Positions 54,765-64,000 of a stretch of 64,000 bases of DNA are shown here, piece by piece. Origin of the DNA: Calycina herbarum. Lineage: Eukaryota > Ascomycota > Leotiomycetes > Helotiales > Pezizellaceae. Where the stretch lies: assembly GCA_001414485.1 (NCBI GenBank), contig LLEY01000150.1, positions 93,091 through 157,090 on the forward strand, written 5' to 3'. The position numbers and the translations under genes are program-made. A model generated the notes under the pieces. That model had not been told where the DNA came from. It saw only the letters and a program-made list of their open reading frames with translations, and searched no databases. Positions within the stretch are counted from its first letter, which is position 1; every line of letters starts with the position of its first letter.

Positions 54765-55769
54765 ATGAAGAGCTCTTCGCAATTCTTGTTCCTCCTCGTT
54801 CTTCTGAACTTTCTTGTGGGCGCCACAGCGATAGCATCAAATGAGACAGGAGGACTTGATTTTGTCTATCCATATCCCGTGGAATTCTTCCACTTCACGT
54901 CTCAACAAACTCCCTTGTCGATGGCATACATGGACATCTCGCCTAGAAATGCAACTCAAGCCAAAGAAACCATTGTCCTCTTACACGGAAAAAACTTTTG
55001 TGGCGCGACCTGGAACCAAACAATAGATGTTCTTCTCAAATCTAACTACCGCGTTATTGTGCCGGACCAAATTGGTTTCTGCAAGTCTTCGAAACCTACT
55101 ACATATCAATTCTCCCTATCTCAGCTTGCCTTGAACACAAACAACCTCCTCAAGTCCCTAGAAATCGCCAATGCTACCATTTTAGGTCATTCAATGGGGG
55201 GCATGTTATCAGCGCGGTACGCCCTTATGTTCCCGTCCCAGACAAATCGCCTCGTGATGGTTGACCCTCTTGGTCTTGAAAACTGGTTTGCTCTAGGAGT
55301 CCCATATCAAGCAATCGACATCTCATATCAGACTGAACTGAACACATCATTCACGAGCATCAAGACCTACCAACAGGCAACCTATTATGCTGGAAACTGG
55401 GACCCATCGTATGATATCTGGGTCAACATGCTACTCAGTGTGTATAAAGGTTCTCAAGGCACACAGTTTGCTTATGATATGGCGCTTACAACGGACATGG
55501 TTTTCACGCAACCAGTTATTGATGAGTTGCCAAACCTGAAGATGGAAAGCTTGCTTGTCGTTGGGGATAAAGATAATACGGCTATAGGGAAGGCGTGGGC
55601 ACCGGCGGAGGTGAAACCATTGTTGGGACATTATGAGATCCTGGGAAAACAGGTTTCGGCTAGGATACCGAATTGTACTTTAGTTGAATTTGCGGATCTG
55701 GGACATGCGCCGCAGATTCAGGATCCGGATAGTTTTCATGAGGCGCTGTTGGAATGGCTGTCAATTTGA
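54765..55769 (+). CDS. secreted alpha/beta-hydrolase
   Basis: 334 residues from the ATG at 54765, chosen because a good signal peptide (MKSSSQFLFLLVLLNFLVG) begins there. The fold is alpha/beta-hydrolase: oxyanion region VLLHGKNFCGATW, DQIGFCKSSKP, nucleophile elbow GHSMGGMLSARYAL (Ser), an Asp in VVGDKDNTA and a His in DLGHAPQIQDP. A cap domain lies between (about 170-260). Six or more NxS/T sites (NATQ, NQTI, NATI, NTSF, NCTL) suit secretion. Such enzymes include esterases and epoxide or haloalkane hydrolases; substrate not deducible. No intron. Confidence 0.88.
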   Translation: MKSSSQFLFLLVLLNFLVGATAIASNETGGLDFVYPYPVEFFHFTSQQTPLSMAYMDISPRNATQAKETIVLLHGKNFCGATWNQTIDVLLKSNYRVIVPDQIGFCKSSKPTTYQFSLSQLALNTNNLLKSLEIANATILGHSMGGMLSARYALMFPSQTNRLVMVDPLGLENWFALGVPYQAIDISYQTELNTSFTSIKTYQQATYYAGNWDPSYDIWVNMLLSVYKGSQGTQFAYDMALTTDMVFTQPVIDELPNLKMESLLVVGDKDNTAIGKAWAPAEVKPLLGHYEILGKQVSARIPNCTLVEFADLGHAPQIQDPDSFHEALLEWLSI

Positions 55770-56141
55770 TGACGAGGAGCAACACTTAGGGGTATAAAAC
55801 CGCCTTTTCCTCCTTACTGGAAGAGCAAGTCTATTTCCTAAGCGAAATAGAGGAATGATACTTTTCGACGAGAATTTTAAAAGGGGGTGGATCGTCTTCT
55901 AAACTTTCAAAACTTCCAAAAAATTAAATTTTGCGACGGAGCAAAATACTAAAAAATATTGGTAAGAAATAAATGATACAACAAATCTCATCCATTGCTG
56001 GTGTAAAGCAAAAATCTCATTGACCCCCAACCCAAATATAAATACAAGAAAACGCCACCCCTCCCAAGCCCATAGGTATCCCCAACTCTAAACTCCAAAT
56101 CCACTGACAACTGTCGCCTCGTAACAAATCAAAGGCCCCGT
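55770..56141. other. short convergent intergenic region
   Basis: 3' ends of the hydrolase and permease genes. AT-rich, then C-rich. Nothing recognised. Confidence 0.5.
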
Positions 56142-58300
56142 TCAAACCTTCTCAACCTCATTGATCAAAAGTTGATCCTTACTCTTGACCCTCTCCTCGC
56201 CCCCCTTCCTCTTCTCAACTTCCCCGGTCCCCTCACTCCTCGCAACCCCGGTACTACTCTTCGCAGAATCCAGATACAAATCCTCAACCTTCGTCCCCCC
56301 AAACTTCCGCGCAGGAATCTTACATTCAAAAAGCAAATCCATCTCTTCACACGTCCGTCCCCTCGGCTCCGGCAATCTAAAAAAGATCCAAAGAACGCAT
56401 AAGAAACAACTCCCCGCCCAGAAGTAAGCACTCTTCGCACCCCAATCCCATCCCGTCGGACGGGGAGTAAGTTGGTAATTGGTGAGGAAATTAGAGATGA
56501 TACTCCCTACTATATATGTCATCCTCGCTACCACGATGGTTTTGCTTTTCAAACGGGTGGAGGAGATTTCAGCGATAATGGCGTAGCAGACGGGACCGAC
56601 GGTGAGGTCATAGATGAATGTGTAGACGAGGAGGGAAGAACCTATTGCCCAGCGGGAGGGGAGGTTGGATTCTGGAGCTAGGGCGATGAATCCCACCAAG
56701 AGGAGGAGGAGGAATAATATCCCACTCCCACCAAGATAGATGGTTCGACGGCCTAAACAACCAATCAAGAACCACGATCCGAGGGTACCAATAATACCAA
56801 TAGCGTATTGGCCCATTGTCAGGTTGAAGGCCATTTTTGTCGGGAGTCCGGCTTGTTGGTAGAAATAGGTGCTGTAGCCCATGAATGTTGAGCCGCAGGT
56901 TGCTTGGATGAGCCATACGACCGAGGCAACTTCTGTGCGGCGGAGGTTGGGGCCGCGGAAGCAGTCGAGGTAGGAGGTTCCGGCCGAGATTTGTTGCTCG
57001 TGGGAGTTTGTGGCTATCATCATGGAGATGTAGGTGTCTGGATTGAAGGAGGTATTGGTGCGGGATGTGAGCCGAAGGATTACTGCGCGGGCTTCTGGGA
57101 TGCGGTTTTTGCGGACTAGCCACCACTGGGGAGGGAAAAGTTAGCAATTTATTTACTAGGAGATTCTCGGAAGGAATTGGGGCACGTTATTGCCTTGAGG
57201 GAAGACCCGAAGGAATAGGCTCAAGACAAGACAAGTGAGGTTGGTAGTATAGGAAAGAACCAGGAAAACTTACAGGAGATTCAGGACCCCAGATAATGAA
57301 AATCCAGAGGGGAAGTGTGAAAGCCCACTGAAGAGCAAATGGAATCCTGCGATGAAAAATCAGTAAAAGCCGTCTATTGGATATGGCACAAAACCATACC
57401 TATATGCCCATTGATCTGAGCGATCCAGCATCACACGAAGTACGCTCGAAGCAACCAATTGTCCTATAACCCAGCAAGCATTCCCCCAAGTACAAAGTAT
57501 AGGTCTCAGTTTCAAAGAAACCACATCCGAACTATACGCCGTAGCCAAACACTGAAAAGTACCCCTAAAACCCGTAAGTCTCTCTTGACTCCCCTCCATC
57601 ACAAGAGGCAAAACTTACCAAGGAATCCCACAAAGTATCTCCCCCAACAACAAAATCTCAACATTCGGTGCAAAAAACAAAGCAAAGATAGTACCTTTCA
57701 TAATAATCTGCGCACCAGCCATTGTCTTCTTATACCCATATCTCTCCACGAAGAAACCGCCGAAGAAGAGTCCGATTATTTGGCCACAGAGAGCACCGTT
57801 TGAGAGGCCTGATTTCCAATTCGCGGGGATGGTGTAGGTTCCGTCGTCTAAGAGGACGCCGTATTTTTGGTTGAATTGGGGCATGGCGTAGAGGGATTGC
57901 ATTAGGACTATGTCGAAGCCTTCCATGATTAGGGAGAAGGAGACGTTGAGTGCCCACATTATTCCTGGCCTGTGAGGATGGAAGAGTTAGTATGTCTGGA
58001 GAACAATACTAGAGTTCGAATTGGAAATTGCGGATGGATGGATCTCCCCCTTCTCAAGAGGAGAGAGACTCAGGTGATTCTGGAAGAGATATGCCTCGAT
58101 TTCAACCCAATTTGGAGAGTGTTGTGGTCTGAGAGATAGAGCACTTACCAGTAAAGCTTTATGGTATCCCGAAGACTCATTTCTCGTTCTTTGGTTGTGG
58201 CATCTCGGGATTCTGCCGCCAGACTATCGCTCTCGGCGGTAGATGATGGACTTCGGAAGACATTGTTGGTTGCCTTGACGAGATCTTCGGTGACTGCCAT
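56142..58300 (-). CDS. MFS alpha-glucoside (maltose-type) permease
   Basis: Five exons: 58149-58300, 57619-57969, 57400-57564, 57286-57346 and 56142-57125. They give 570 residues with consistent phases. It belongs to the sugar porter family; the pre-TM segment TTKEREMSLRDTIKLYWPGI followed by FSLIMEGFDIVL is typical of fungal MAL-type alpha-glucoside:proton symporters. Other signatures are GFFVERYGYKKTM, WGPESPWWLVRKNR, GCLGRRTIYL and RLPEPRGRTCEEMDLLFE. The C-terminus is hydrophilic and charged. It is transcribed away from the GH13 maltase 1.8 kb off, so the pair probably imports and hydrolyses maltose or related glucosides inside the cell. Confidence 0.93.
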
Positions 58301-60090
58301 CGTCCAAACGGCAAAGTGATATGCTGCTACTTGGGAAGGAAAGGATAAGAGGACGAGAATATAAATATGATTTGAGGGATTTGTTGATGATTGAGTGGCA
58401 AATGAGGGAACGGTGTTCTGTCAGGACATGATGGAAGAAGAAGATAGCTCTATATAAAAAGCAGATTCCGACAGTAAAGACAATGTGAAGAAAAAGACTA
58501 GAGTACGAGCTGCAGTCTTGAAAATTTTGATACCGCTGCTCCAGTTACCGTCTTCAGGGGTTGGAGCTTCGCAGTGGTCTATGCTGATGCCCTGGTGCCA
58601 GGAGAATAAGCTTTTGAGACTCCAAACAATAGTGAGTATCTATTTACAGTGTGTTTGGAGCGCCAATTGTTGACTGCCTTATGGAGAAGAAACATTCTGG
58701 GGAAAAAAGCTGGAAGGGTGAGGGGTGGTTGAGGCGTTCACTAAAAAAGCCAATTCCGGGACACTACTGTATTCGGCAGGGAAGAGCTTGACGACACGGC
58801 TCGGGTGACCGTGCAATCGCCACTGTATGTATAATAACAATTTGAAAACATTGTTATCAAGAAGATAAACGTGAAATATACGAGGGATGATGATTGGAAG
58901 ATAGCGATAAACTGGTTATAGAGTGAGTGTGTGGTAGCAGCAACAGAAGCTCGAGTAGGCACAGGCCAGAATTCCACAAGCAGTTTTGAGATGGGTGCGA
59001 CGAAAAGACAGAAACGACGAAAAGACAGAAACAACGAAAATAGCAAGTTCGTGAGCATAAGGCAGGAATGAGGATGAAAGTTTTAGAGAAAAGCAATCTG
59101 AGGTTGACATGAATTGTGCTCCAATCGGTTGTGAAGATGATGAGTATGAAACACGGCGCTTCCGACTGCCATCTGGCGGAAAATTTGGAGCTGAAGTCTC
59201 GATATCAAAAACCAGTTTGTTCTGGCTCGAGCATTTGGTCTAGATTCTAAGATGCGATATTGAGAGAGTGGATTGCACCACGTGATAACCATCTTTCAGC
59301 TGATGTACAAGTATCTGGTCTATTTTTATTGCCGGAATTGTTCCCGGTCGTTTCAGAGTCTTTTTGACTTTTTGAAGGCATCCCCTGAGGGTTTTCCCGA
59401 GGAGTATCACGAACAAACCAAGCTTTTCTCTCCTCATGCTCTGCTCCTCTTCTCCTCCATCCGCCTTTGCTCTTCATGCATCAACTGGCTTCTAAAGCTC
59501 GAGTTCTTCTCGTTTTTCGATCGACTTCTCCCGCCGCGCTGGCTGTAGGTACATCATGATGACGATGGCCAACTACCAGTAGTGCCTTCCGCATCACGGC
59601 GGAGCTCGCTCTGCCTTTTGCCGTTGGCAGGTTCGTCGTATCGCATTTCTACCCCTCCAAAACCCTCACCCAACATAGCGGGGTAAATTGGAAAACACAC
59701 CCACTGAAGACAGTAACATCATCGACGATGGAACGTCGATCCTCATCTTGAGGCAGTGTGCATATATCGTGAGCTCATCGGCTGAGCTTTTGACTTGGTC
59801 ACAATACCAATTCCCCGTCTCGATTCATGCCCTGCATATTTGCGGCCAGCCAATCCGTCAAGTTTCCGCCGTCTTAGGTTGTTGGGAAGTAAAACCAAGC
59901 CGAGCTTCCACGATAACAAAACTATGTAGTGTAGTTCCCTTCGTTCCCTTCCTCACATTCGCCCCTCCTCTGCCTTGTTATTTCCCCGACTAATTCAACG
60001 ACCCCCATAAAACTCGAGCTTCCCTTCCCGTTATATAACAGCTCCTTGCTGCCGCTCCCATCTTTTCTCTCTCTCATAAACACAGCAATA
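58301..60090. promoter_or_regulatory. shared divergent promoter region of permease and maltase
   Basis: A 1.8-kb intergenic region between the head-to-head permease and maltase genes. A TATA-like TTATATAACA lies at 60034-60043, about 50 bp before the maltase ATG. One GCGGGG (59678-59683) fits the SYGGRG consensus of the carbon catabolite repressor CreA; a single match can be chance. No paired site for a MAL/AmyR-type activator was recognised. ORFs inside (58741-59548) lack coding support. Confidence 0.4.
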
Positions 60091-61880
60091 ATGGCGGCCG
60101 AAGAACGAACGTGGTGGAAAGATGGCACAGTCTACCAAATTTACCCCGCCAGCTTCAAAGATTCCAACGACGATGGGCTTGGTGACATACCTGGCATTAT
60201 TTCCAAAATCGATTATCTCAAAGACCTTGGAATCGACATTATTTGGGTATCGCCCATGTACGATTCGCCTCAAAAAGATATGGGTTATGATATCTCGAAT
60301 TACGAAGCTGTCTACCCTCCTTACGGCACTGTTGCAGATATGGAAAACTTGGTCGAAGCATGCCATTCTCGCGGACTGAAACTCATCCTCGATCTCGTCG
60401 TCAATCATACCAGTGATGAGCACGCATGGTTCAAGGAATCTCGCAGCGCGAAGGATAACCCAAAGAGAGATTGGTACATATGGAGACCTGCAAAGTACGC
60501 CGCAGATGGAACACGAATGCCTCCGAACAATTGGCGAAGCTTCTTCAGTGGGAGTGCATGGCAATGGGACGAAACCACCGAGGAATACTACCTCCATCTC
60601 TTCGCCATCCAACAACCAGACCTCAATTGGGAGAACAAAGAAACTCGGCGAGCTATCTATGATTCTGCCATGGAATTCTGGTTGAAGAGGGGCGTGGATG
60701 GATTCCGGGTTGATACCGTCAATATGTATTCCAAGGGCAACGAGCTCCCAGATGCTCCAATCATTGACGACGGTGTTTACGAACAACCTGCCCACACTCG
60801 ATTTTGCAATGGAGCACGCATGCACGAGTTTCTCCGCGAAATGAACACCGAGGTTCTGTCCAAGTACGATACAATGACAGTTGGGGAGCTACCGTATACT
60901 CCTGATCCGGCGCATGTTCTACGGTACGTTGGGTCGGGAGATAAGCAATTGGACATGGTCTTTCAATTTGACATCGTAGATTTGGGAATGGGAGAGAAAA
61001 GAAAGTACCAATTTGCACCCTGGAAACTATCCACCATGAAGGAAGTGGTCAGCAAATGGCAACAGGTAAGACAGCATTCCGCTCCTACCTGTAAAACAGA
61101 AACTGACTAACTCGTACTCAGTTCATAGCCAACACAGACGGCTGGACCACCGCATTTTGCGAAAACCACGACCAAGGCCGCTCGGTCTCCAGATTCACCT
61201 CCGACTCCCCCCAATGGCGAGTGCGCTCCTCGAAAATGCTGGCAATCATGATGACAGCCATGACAGGCACCCTTTTCGTCTACCAAGGACAAGAAATCGG
61301 AATGATAAATGCACCGCTAGAATGGGGTATCGAAGAATACAAAGATATCGAAAGTATCAACTACTACAAGGAGGTTGCAACACGCACAAACAACGATCCA
61401 GAGGCTATGGCCAACGTCATGAAATCGCTCCAACTTCTTGGGCGAGATCACTCGCGGTTACCGATGCAATGGGATTCCACGCCTTTTTCGGGTTTCACTG
61501 GGAAGAAAGAGGGCGCGTGGATGAGGACTCATGATTTGTATCGGGAAATCAATGTTGAGAAACAACTTGGGGATCCGGATTCTGTGCTGAGCTTTTGGAA
61601 GAAGATGCTTAAGACGAGGAAGGATCATAGGGATTTATTCATTCATGGCGCTTATGAGGAGTTCCAGATGGACAACCAGGAGACTTTTGTTTTTGGGAAG
61701 AAGTTTGGAGGGGAGAGAGCTATTGTCGCGCTGAATTTTACGGGCGAGGAACAAGTGTTTCACCGCCCGGAGGTTGAGGGGGAGATGAAGCTTTTGGTGG
61801 GTAATGTTGAGAGTGTTAGTAGTGATGAGGAGAAGTTGGCTCCTTATGAGGGGCGGATTTATCTTGTTGGTGGTATATAA
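60091..61880 (+). CDS. GH13 alpha-glucosidase (maltase type)
   Basis: Two exons, 60091-61065 and 61122-61880, encode 577 residues. No signal peptide, so it is intracellular. It hydrolyses terminal alpha-linked glucose. GH13 motifs: DLVVNHTSDEHAW, GFRVDTVNMYSK with nucleophile Asp208, VGELPYT with acid/base Glu266 and ENHDQGR with Asp342. The residue after the nucleophile is Thr209; in yeast enzymes Thr there goes with maltase and Val with isomaltase, so alpha-1,4 specificity is favoured. N-terminal AAEERTWWKDGTVYQIYPAS is family-typical. The start is the ATG after the leader; the frame upstream lacks an ATG. Paired with the divergent permease. Confidence 0.95.
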
Positions 61881-62241
61881 TTCCTCTTGGTTTTCGCTTT
61901 CTTTTACTTGTATTTCTTTTTTGCGCTTGAGCGATAGACTTTCATGAGCAGAGCTAGAGTATACAAAGAGAGACCGCCGTTAGTAGTTATGTAATTTATG
62001 TTAGTTGCTCCAACGAGATTCTCCTGGGTGAAATCTAGGTTCATGTTCTTGTAAAGTCGAGGATCCATATCCATATTTCTTGTGCAGTCATCCTCCCGCA
62101 AAGTTCGGTTGCGATTTGCTGTTGTAAGGGGTCGTGCCATCGTCACTTCAATAACAAAATTATTCGAGGACATCCGGGACAATGAATTAATTGTGTGAAA
62201 ATCAGACGAGATATTAAAATTACCATGATTTCTCTTTTCCC
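61881..62241. other. intergenic 3' flank of the maltase gene
   Basis: No gene; the minus ORF at 61904-62281 has no domain and runs into the hAT-like MITE. Confidence 0.5.
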
Positions 62242-62660
62242 CAGTGTGAGAAATGAGTAGAGCAGAGTAGAGTAGTGGCAACTACTCTACTCTACTCACA
62301 CTTCTCTAAGTAACTCAGAGTACTACTCGAGTAGTTTGGACCGAGTCGGACGAACCGGACCGGAGCTCGGAGCAACATCGAGGTATCGCTGCTAGTGGCG
62401 CTAGGAGCTTAAGCGAGATCTTCTGTCTACTATTTACTACTTAACTTCTTCAAAAATAGCCTTAATAAATTAGTATTAATTAAATAGTACTTTTTTATCT
62501 TATATATCTCCTAGAAAGATTAACTATTTACTTATATACTTATAATTTCTATTTATAGTGCTCCTCTAAGTACTACTTAAGTAGTCTTGAGTAACTACTC
62601 TACTCTACTTAGACTACTTAGAGTACTACTTAAGTACCTGAGTAGTTTGTACTCACACTG
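62242..62660. mobile_element. 419-bp hAT-like MITE with 8-bp target duplication
   Basis: The ends are CAGTGTGAG (62242-62250) and its exact inverse CTCACACTG (62652-62660). Identical 8-bp CTTTTCCC lies immediately outside both ends (62234-62241 and 62661-62668). An 8-bp duplication with CAGTG-type termini is the signature of hAT transposons. The interior has no transposase; it is packed with ACTACT/AGTAGT palindromes such as TACTACTTAAGTAGT and TACTACTCGAGTAGT near both ends, likely subterminal transposase-binding repeats. The perfect target duplication suggests fairly recent insertion. Confidence 0.85.
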
Positions 62661-62668
62661 CTTTTCCC

Positions 62669-63133
62669 TGATCAGTAACTTTCGAGATAACTAATTTGAT
62701 TCTCCTAGATGCTTAGTATACTATAAAATTGATGGATTCTATATAGATGTATATACATCGTAAGTGTGATCTCAATTCACAATTCTATATTGAGGCTGGA
62801 GTATCTCTTGGAGGCTGCCCTCATTCCATGTGCTAGAGGGGCTTCGTTGTACTTGAAACTCTTTCACTGTGAGAAAAAGCAATTTTTTTTACTTATACAT
62901 CATAATAGCCCTTTTCTCATGTTCAAGTTACGGGGATGGATTTCGCGACGATGTAAGGAATCACTTACTCTCAAATAATCTTTATCACAGGCATTTTTCC
63001 AAGTCCTCTCCGATAATCGGGAGCAGGCATTGATATCCCTCTACTCTCTTCTTCTCTAACTTTTTCTTTAGCGAGGAAGCGGATAGTAAGCCGCTAGTAA
63101 GCTATCGAGTAAGCCATTAGTAAACCGATCAGC
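62669..63133. other. intergenic, no gene seen
   Basis: AT-rich. Short imperfect repeats of the AGTAAGC(C/T) type occur near 63084-63122. The ORF at 62766-62978 has no support. Confidence 0.45.
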
Positions 63134-63561
63134 TGTGACTGTGATATTATACCACGTAACTGGCTAATAATCGTGGAGTCCGCTCTATATATACGCTATT
63201 AGCTAAAATAATACTATCTAGTAGTTATTTTAAATAAAATTTTATATTACTTTATCTGAAGTATAATAGTTTACCTTATATATTACATAGACTAATAGCT
63301 GATAATATAATATAACAAGTCCTAGCTACTCACGTAACGTATACCCCTCTTTGGGATTAAGGTACATATTTTTGTTACTCGCTATTAGTAGGTGTCGGTA
63401 TACAAAAGTGGTTAGCACTTTCACGTGCCCGTCTCGCTTAGCGAGGAGGGCAGGTATTTAAGCAGGACCGAGTACAGCTTGTACTCGGCATGCATCAACG
63501 ATAGTTATAAGAATATACACTCTTTTTGCATCAAGCTATCGACCACCAAGTCGAATCAACA
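63134..63561 (+). mobile_element. LTR-like block (possible solo LTR)
   Basis: Begins TGTGACTG and ends AATCAACA, the TG...CA ends of a long terminal repeat. Near its 3' part are a TATTTAAGC promoter-like motif (about 63453) and the GTACTCGG hairpin region followed by an AATATACAC leader. No target duplication matches (TCAGC against GTAGG) and no internal retroelement sequence is visible in the remaining window. Tentative. Confidence 0.35.
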
Positions 63562-63686
63562 GTAGGTAACCTGCAAATTGACCTGTTGTATTTGGAGGTT
63601 GTCCGCGGTTTGTTTTACGTTTGGATGGGAAGTAAGCATAGTTACTGAAAGGCGAAATGGTTCTTTTTATAATTTTTTCGAACCAT

Positions 63687-63847
63687 GGGTTTACCTAGGA
63701 ACGAAGTTTATTATAATTTAAGGGGGTTTGGGTATATTTCTGGGTTACCTAGGAATGGGAACCTGAAGATTTTCTTGTTGTTTTTATGGGTTACCTGGGA
63801 ATAGTCGGAAAAATCGTATGACTGCTATTTCTGGGTTACCCAGGAAT
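63687..63847 (+). repeat. array of four GGGTTACC(C/T)(A/G)GGAA repeats
   Basis: Copies begin at 63687 (GGGTTTACCTAGGAAC), 63742, 63788 and 63833, spaced 55, 46 and 45 bp. The core GGTTACC followed by AGGAAT is conserved while spacers diverge. Diverged copies appear at 31884, 31925 and 31971. Confidence 0.75.
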
Positions 63848-64000
63848 CTGGAATAGAAAATTGGGATATACAACAATTTAGAAGGTCGAGTGATGACGCA
63901 ACATAAATTGATATATGCAGAAAAAGTTCATTTCAAAATTTAAACCAATTTTATATCCATTTTTGGAAACCGTCATTCATTCATTACACCACCCCCCCCC

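Noticed and set aside
1..64000. CRISPR array, bacterial operons, rRNA genes
   Set aside because: None seen; sequence is clearly eukaryotic with spliceosomal introns.

Overview
The window is nuclear DNA of a filamentous ascomycete. Introns are short (mostly 47-65 bp, GT-AG, with CTAAC/CTGAC-like branch sites). The genes include an essential karyopherin, a HET-domain protein, a fungal rhodopsin-type membrane protein and a cellobiose dehydrogenase. A Tc1/mariner relic carries stops of the kind left by repeat-induced point mutation (RIP). The overall look fits Pezizomycotina, plausibly Leotiomycetes (Botrytis/Sclerotinia relatives); that placement is inference.

Layout. 1-3.9 kb: a palindromic MITE-like element, a small cysteine-rich candidate secreted protein and a dead 1,642-bp Tc1/mariner element with TIRs and TA target duplication. 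3.9-17.6 kb: an unrecognised acidic protein, a secreted M28 aminopeptidase with a 21-nt microexon, a six-exon seven-TM rhodopsin-family protein (8488-9715) that no long ORF reveals, an ACS-family MFS transporter, a DUF4360-like secreted protein and a SET-domain protein. 18.9-24.9 kb: importin beta-1 (KAP95) and 2-isopropylmalate synthase (LEU4 type, with an 8-nt first coding exon). 26.6-31.5 kb: three poorly known genes (coiled coil with CPMC tail, dsRBD-like, truncated RING/IBR-like), plus a 68-bp tandem duplication and tRNA-like relics. 32.7-34.3 kb: convergent catabolic dehydroquinase and quinate/shikimate dehydrogenase. 35.4-41 kb: cellobiose dehydrogenase and a HET protein. 41.3-47.6 kb: a 168-bp TA-flanked MITE, MIC19 of the MICOS complex (apparent GC-AG intron) and a ferric reductase. 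49.2-54 kb: a 2-oxoglutarate oxygenase with a probable premature stop, an inverted-repeat element and two pseudogenes, one of them a fungal transcription factor. 54.7-61.9 kb: a secreted alpha/beta hydrolase, then an alpha-glucoside-type MFS permease divergent from a GH13 maltase. 62-64 kb: a 419-bp hAT-like MITE with a perfect 8-bp target duplication, an LTR-like block and a GGGTTACC repeat array.

Working together. Two small catabolic units stand out: quinate breakdown (dehydrogenase plus catabolic dehydroquinase) and alpha-glucoside use (permease plus maltase, divergent). The cellobiose dehydrogenase, aminopeptidase, hydrolase and small secreted proteins suggest a plant-associated or saprotrophic lifestyle. 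Transposon relics, MITEs and pseudogenes concentrate near 0-4, 41-42, 50-54 and 62-64 kb. I did not find a clearly new multi-gene system; the best unexplained items are listed as findings.
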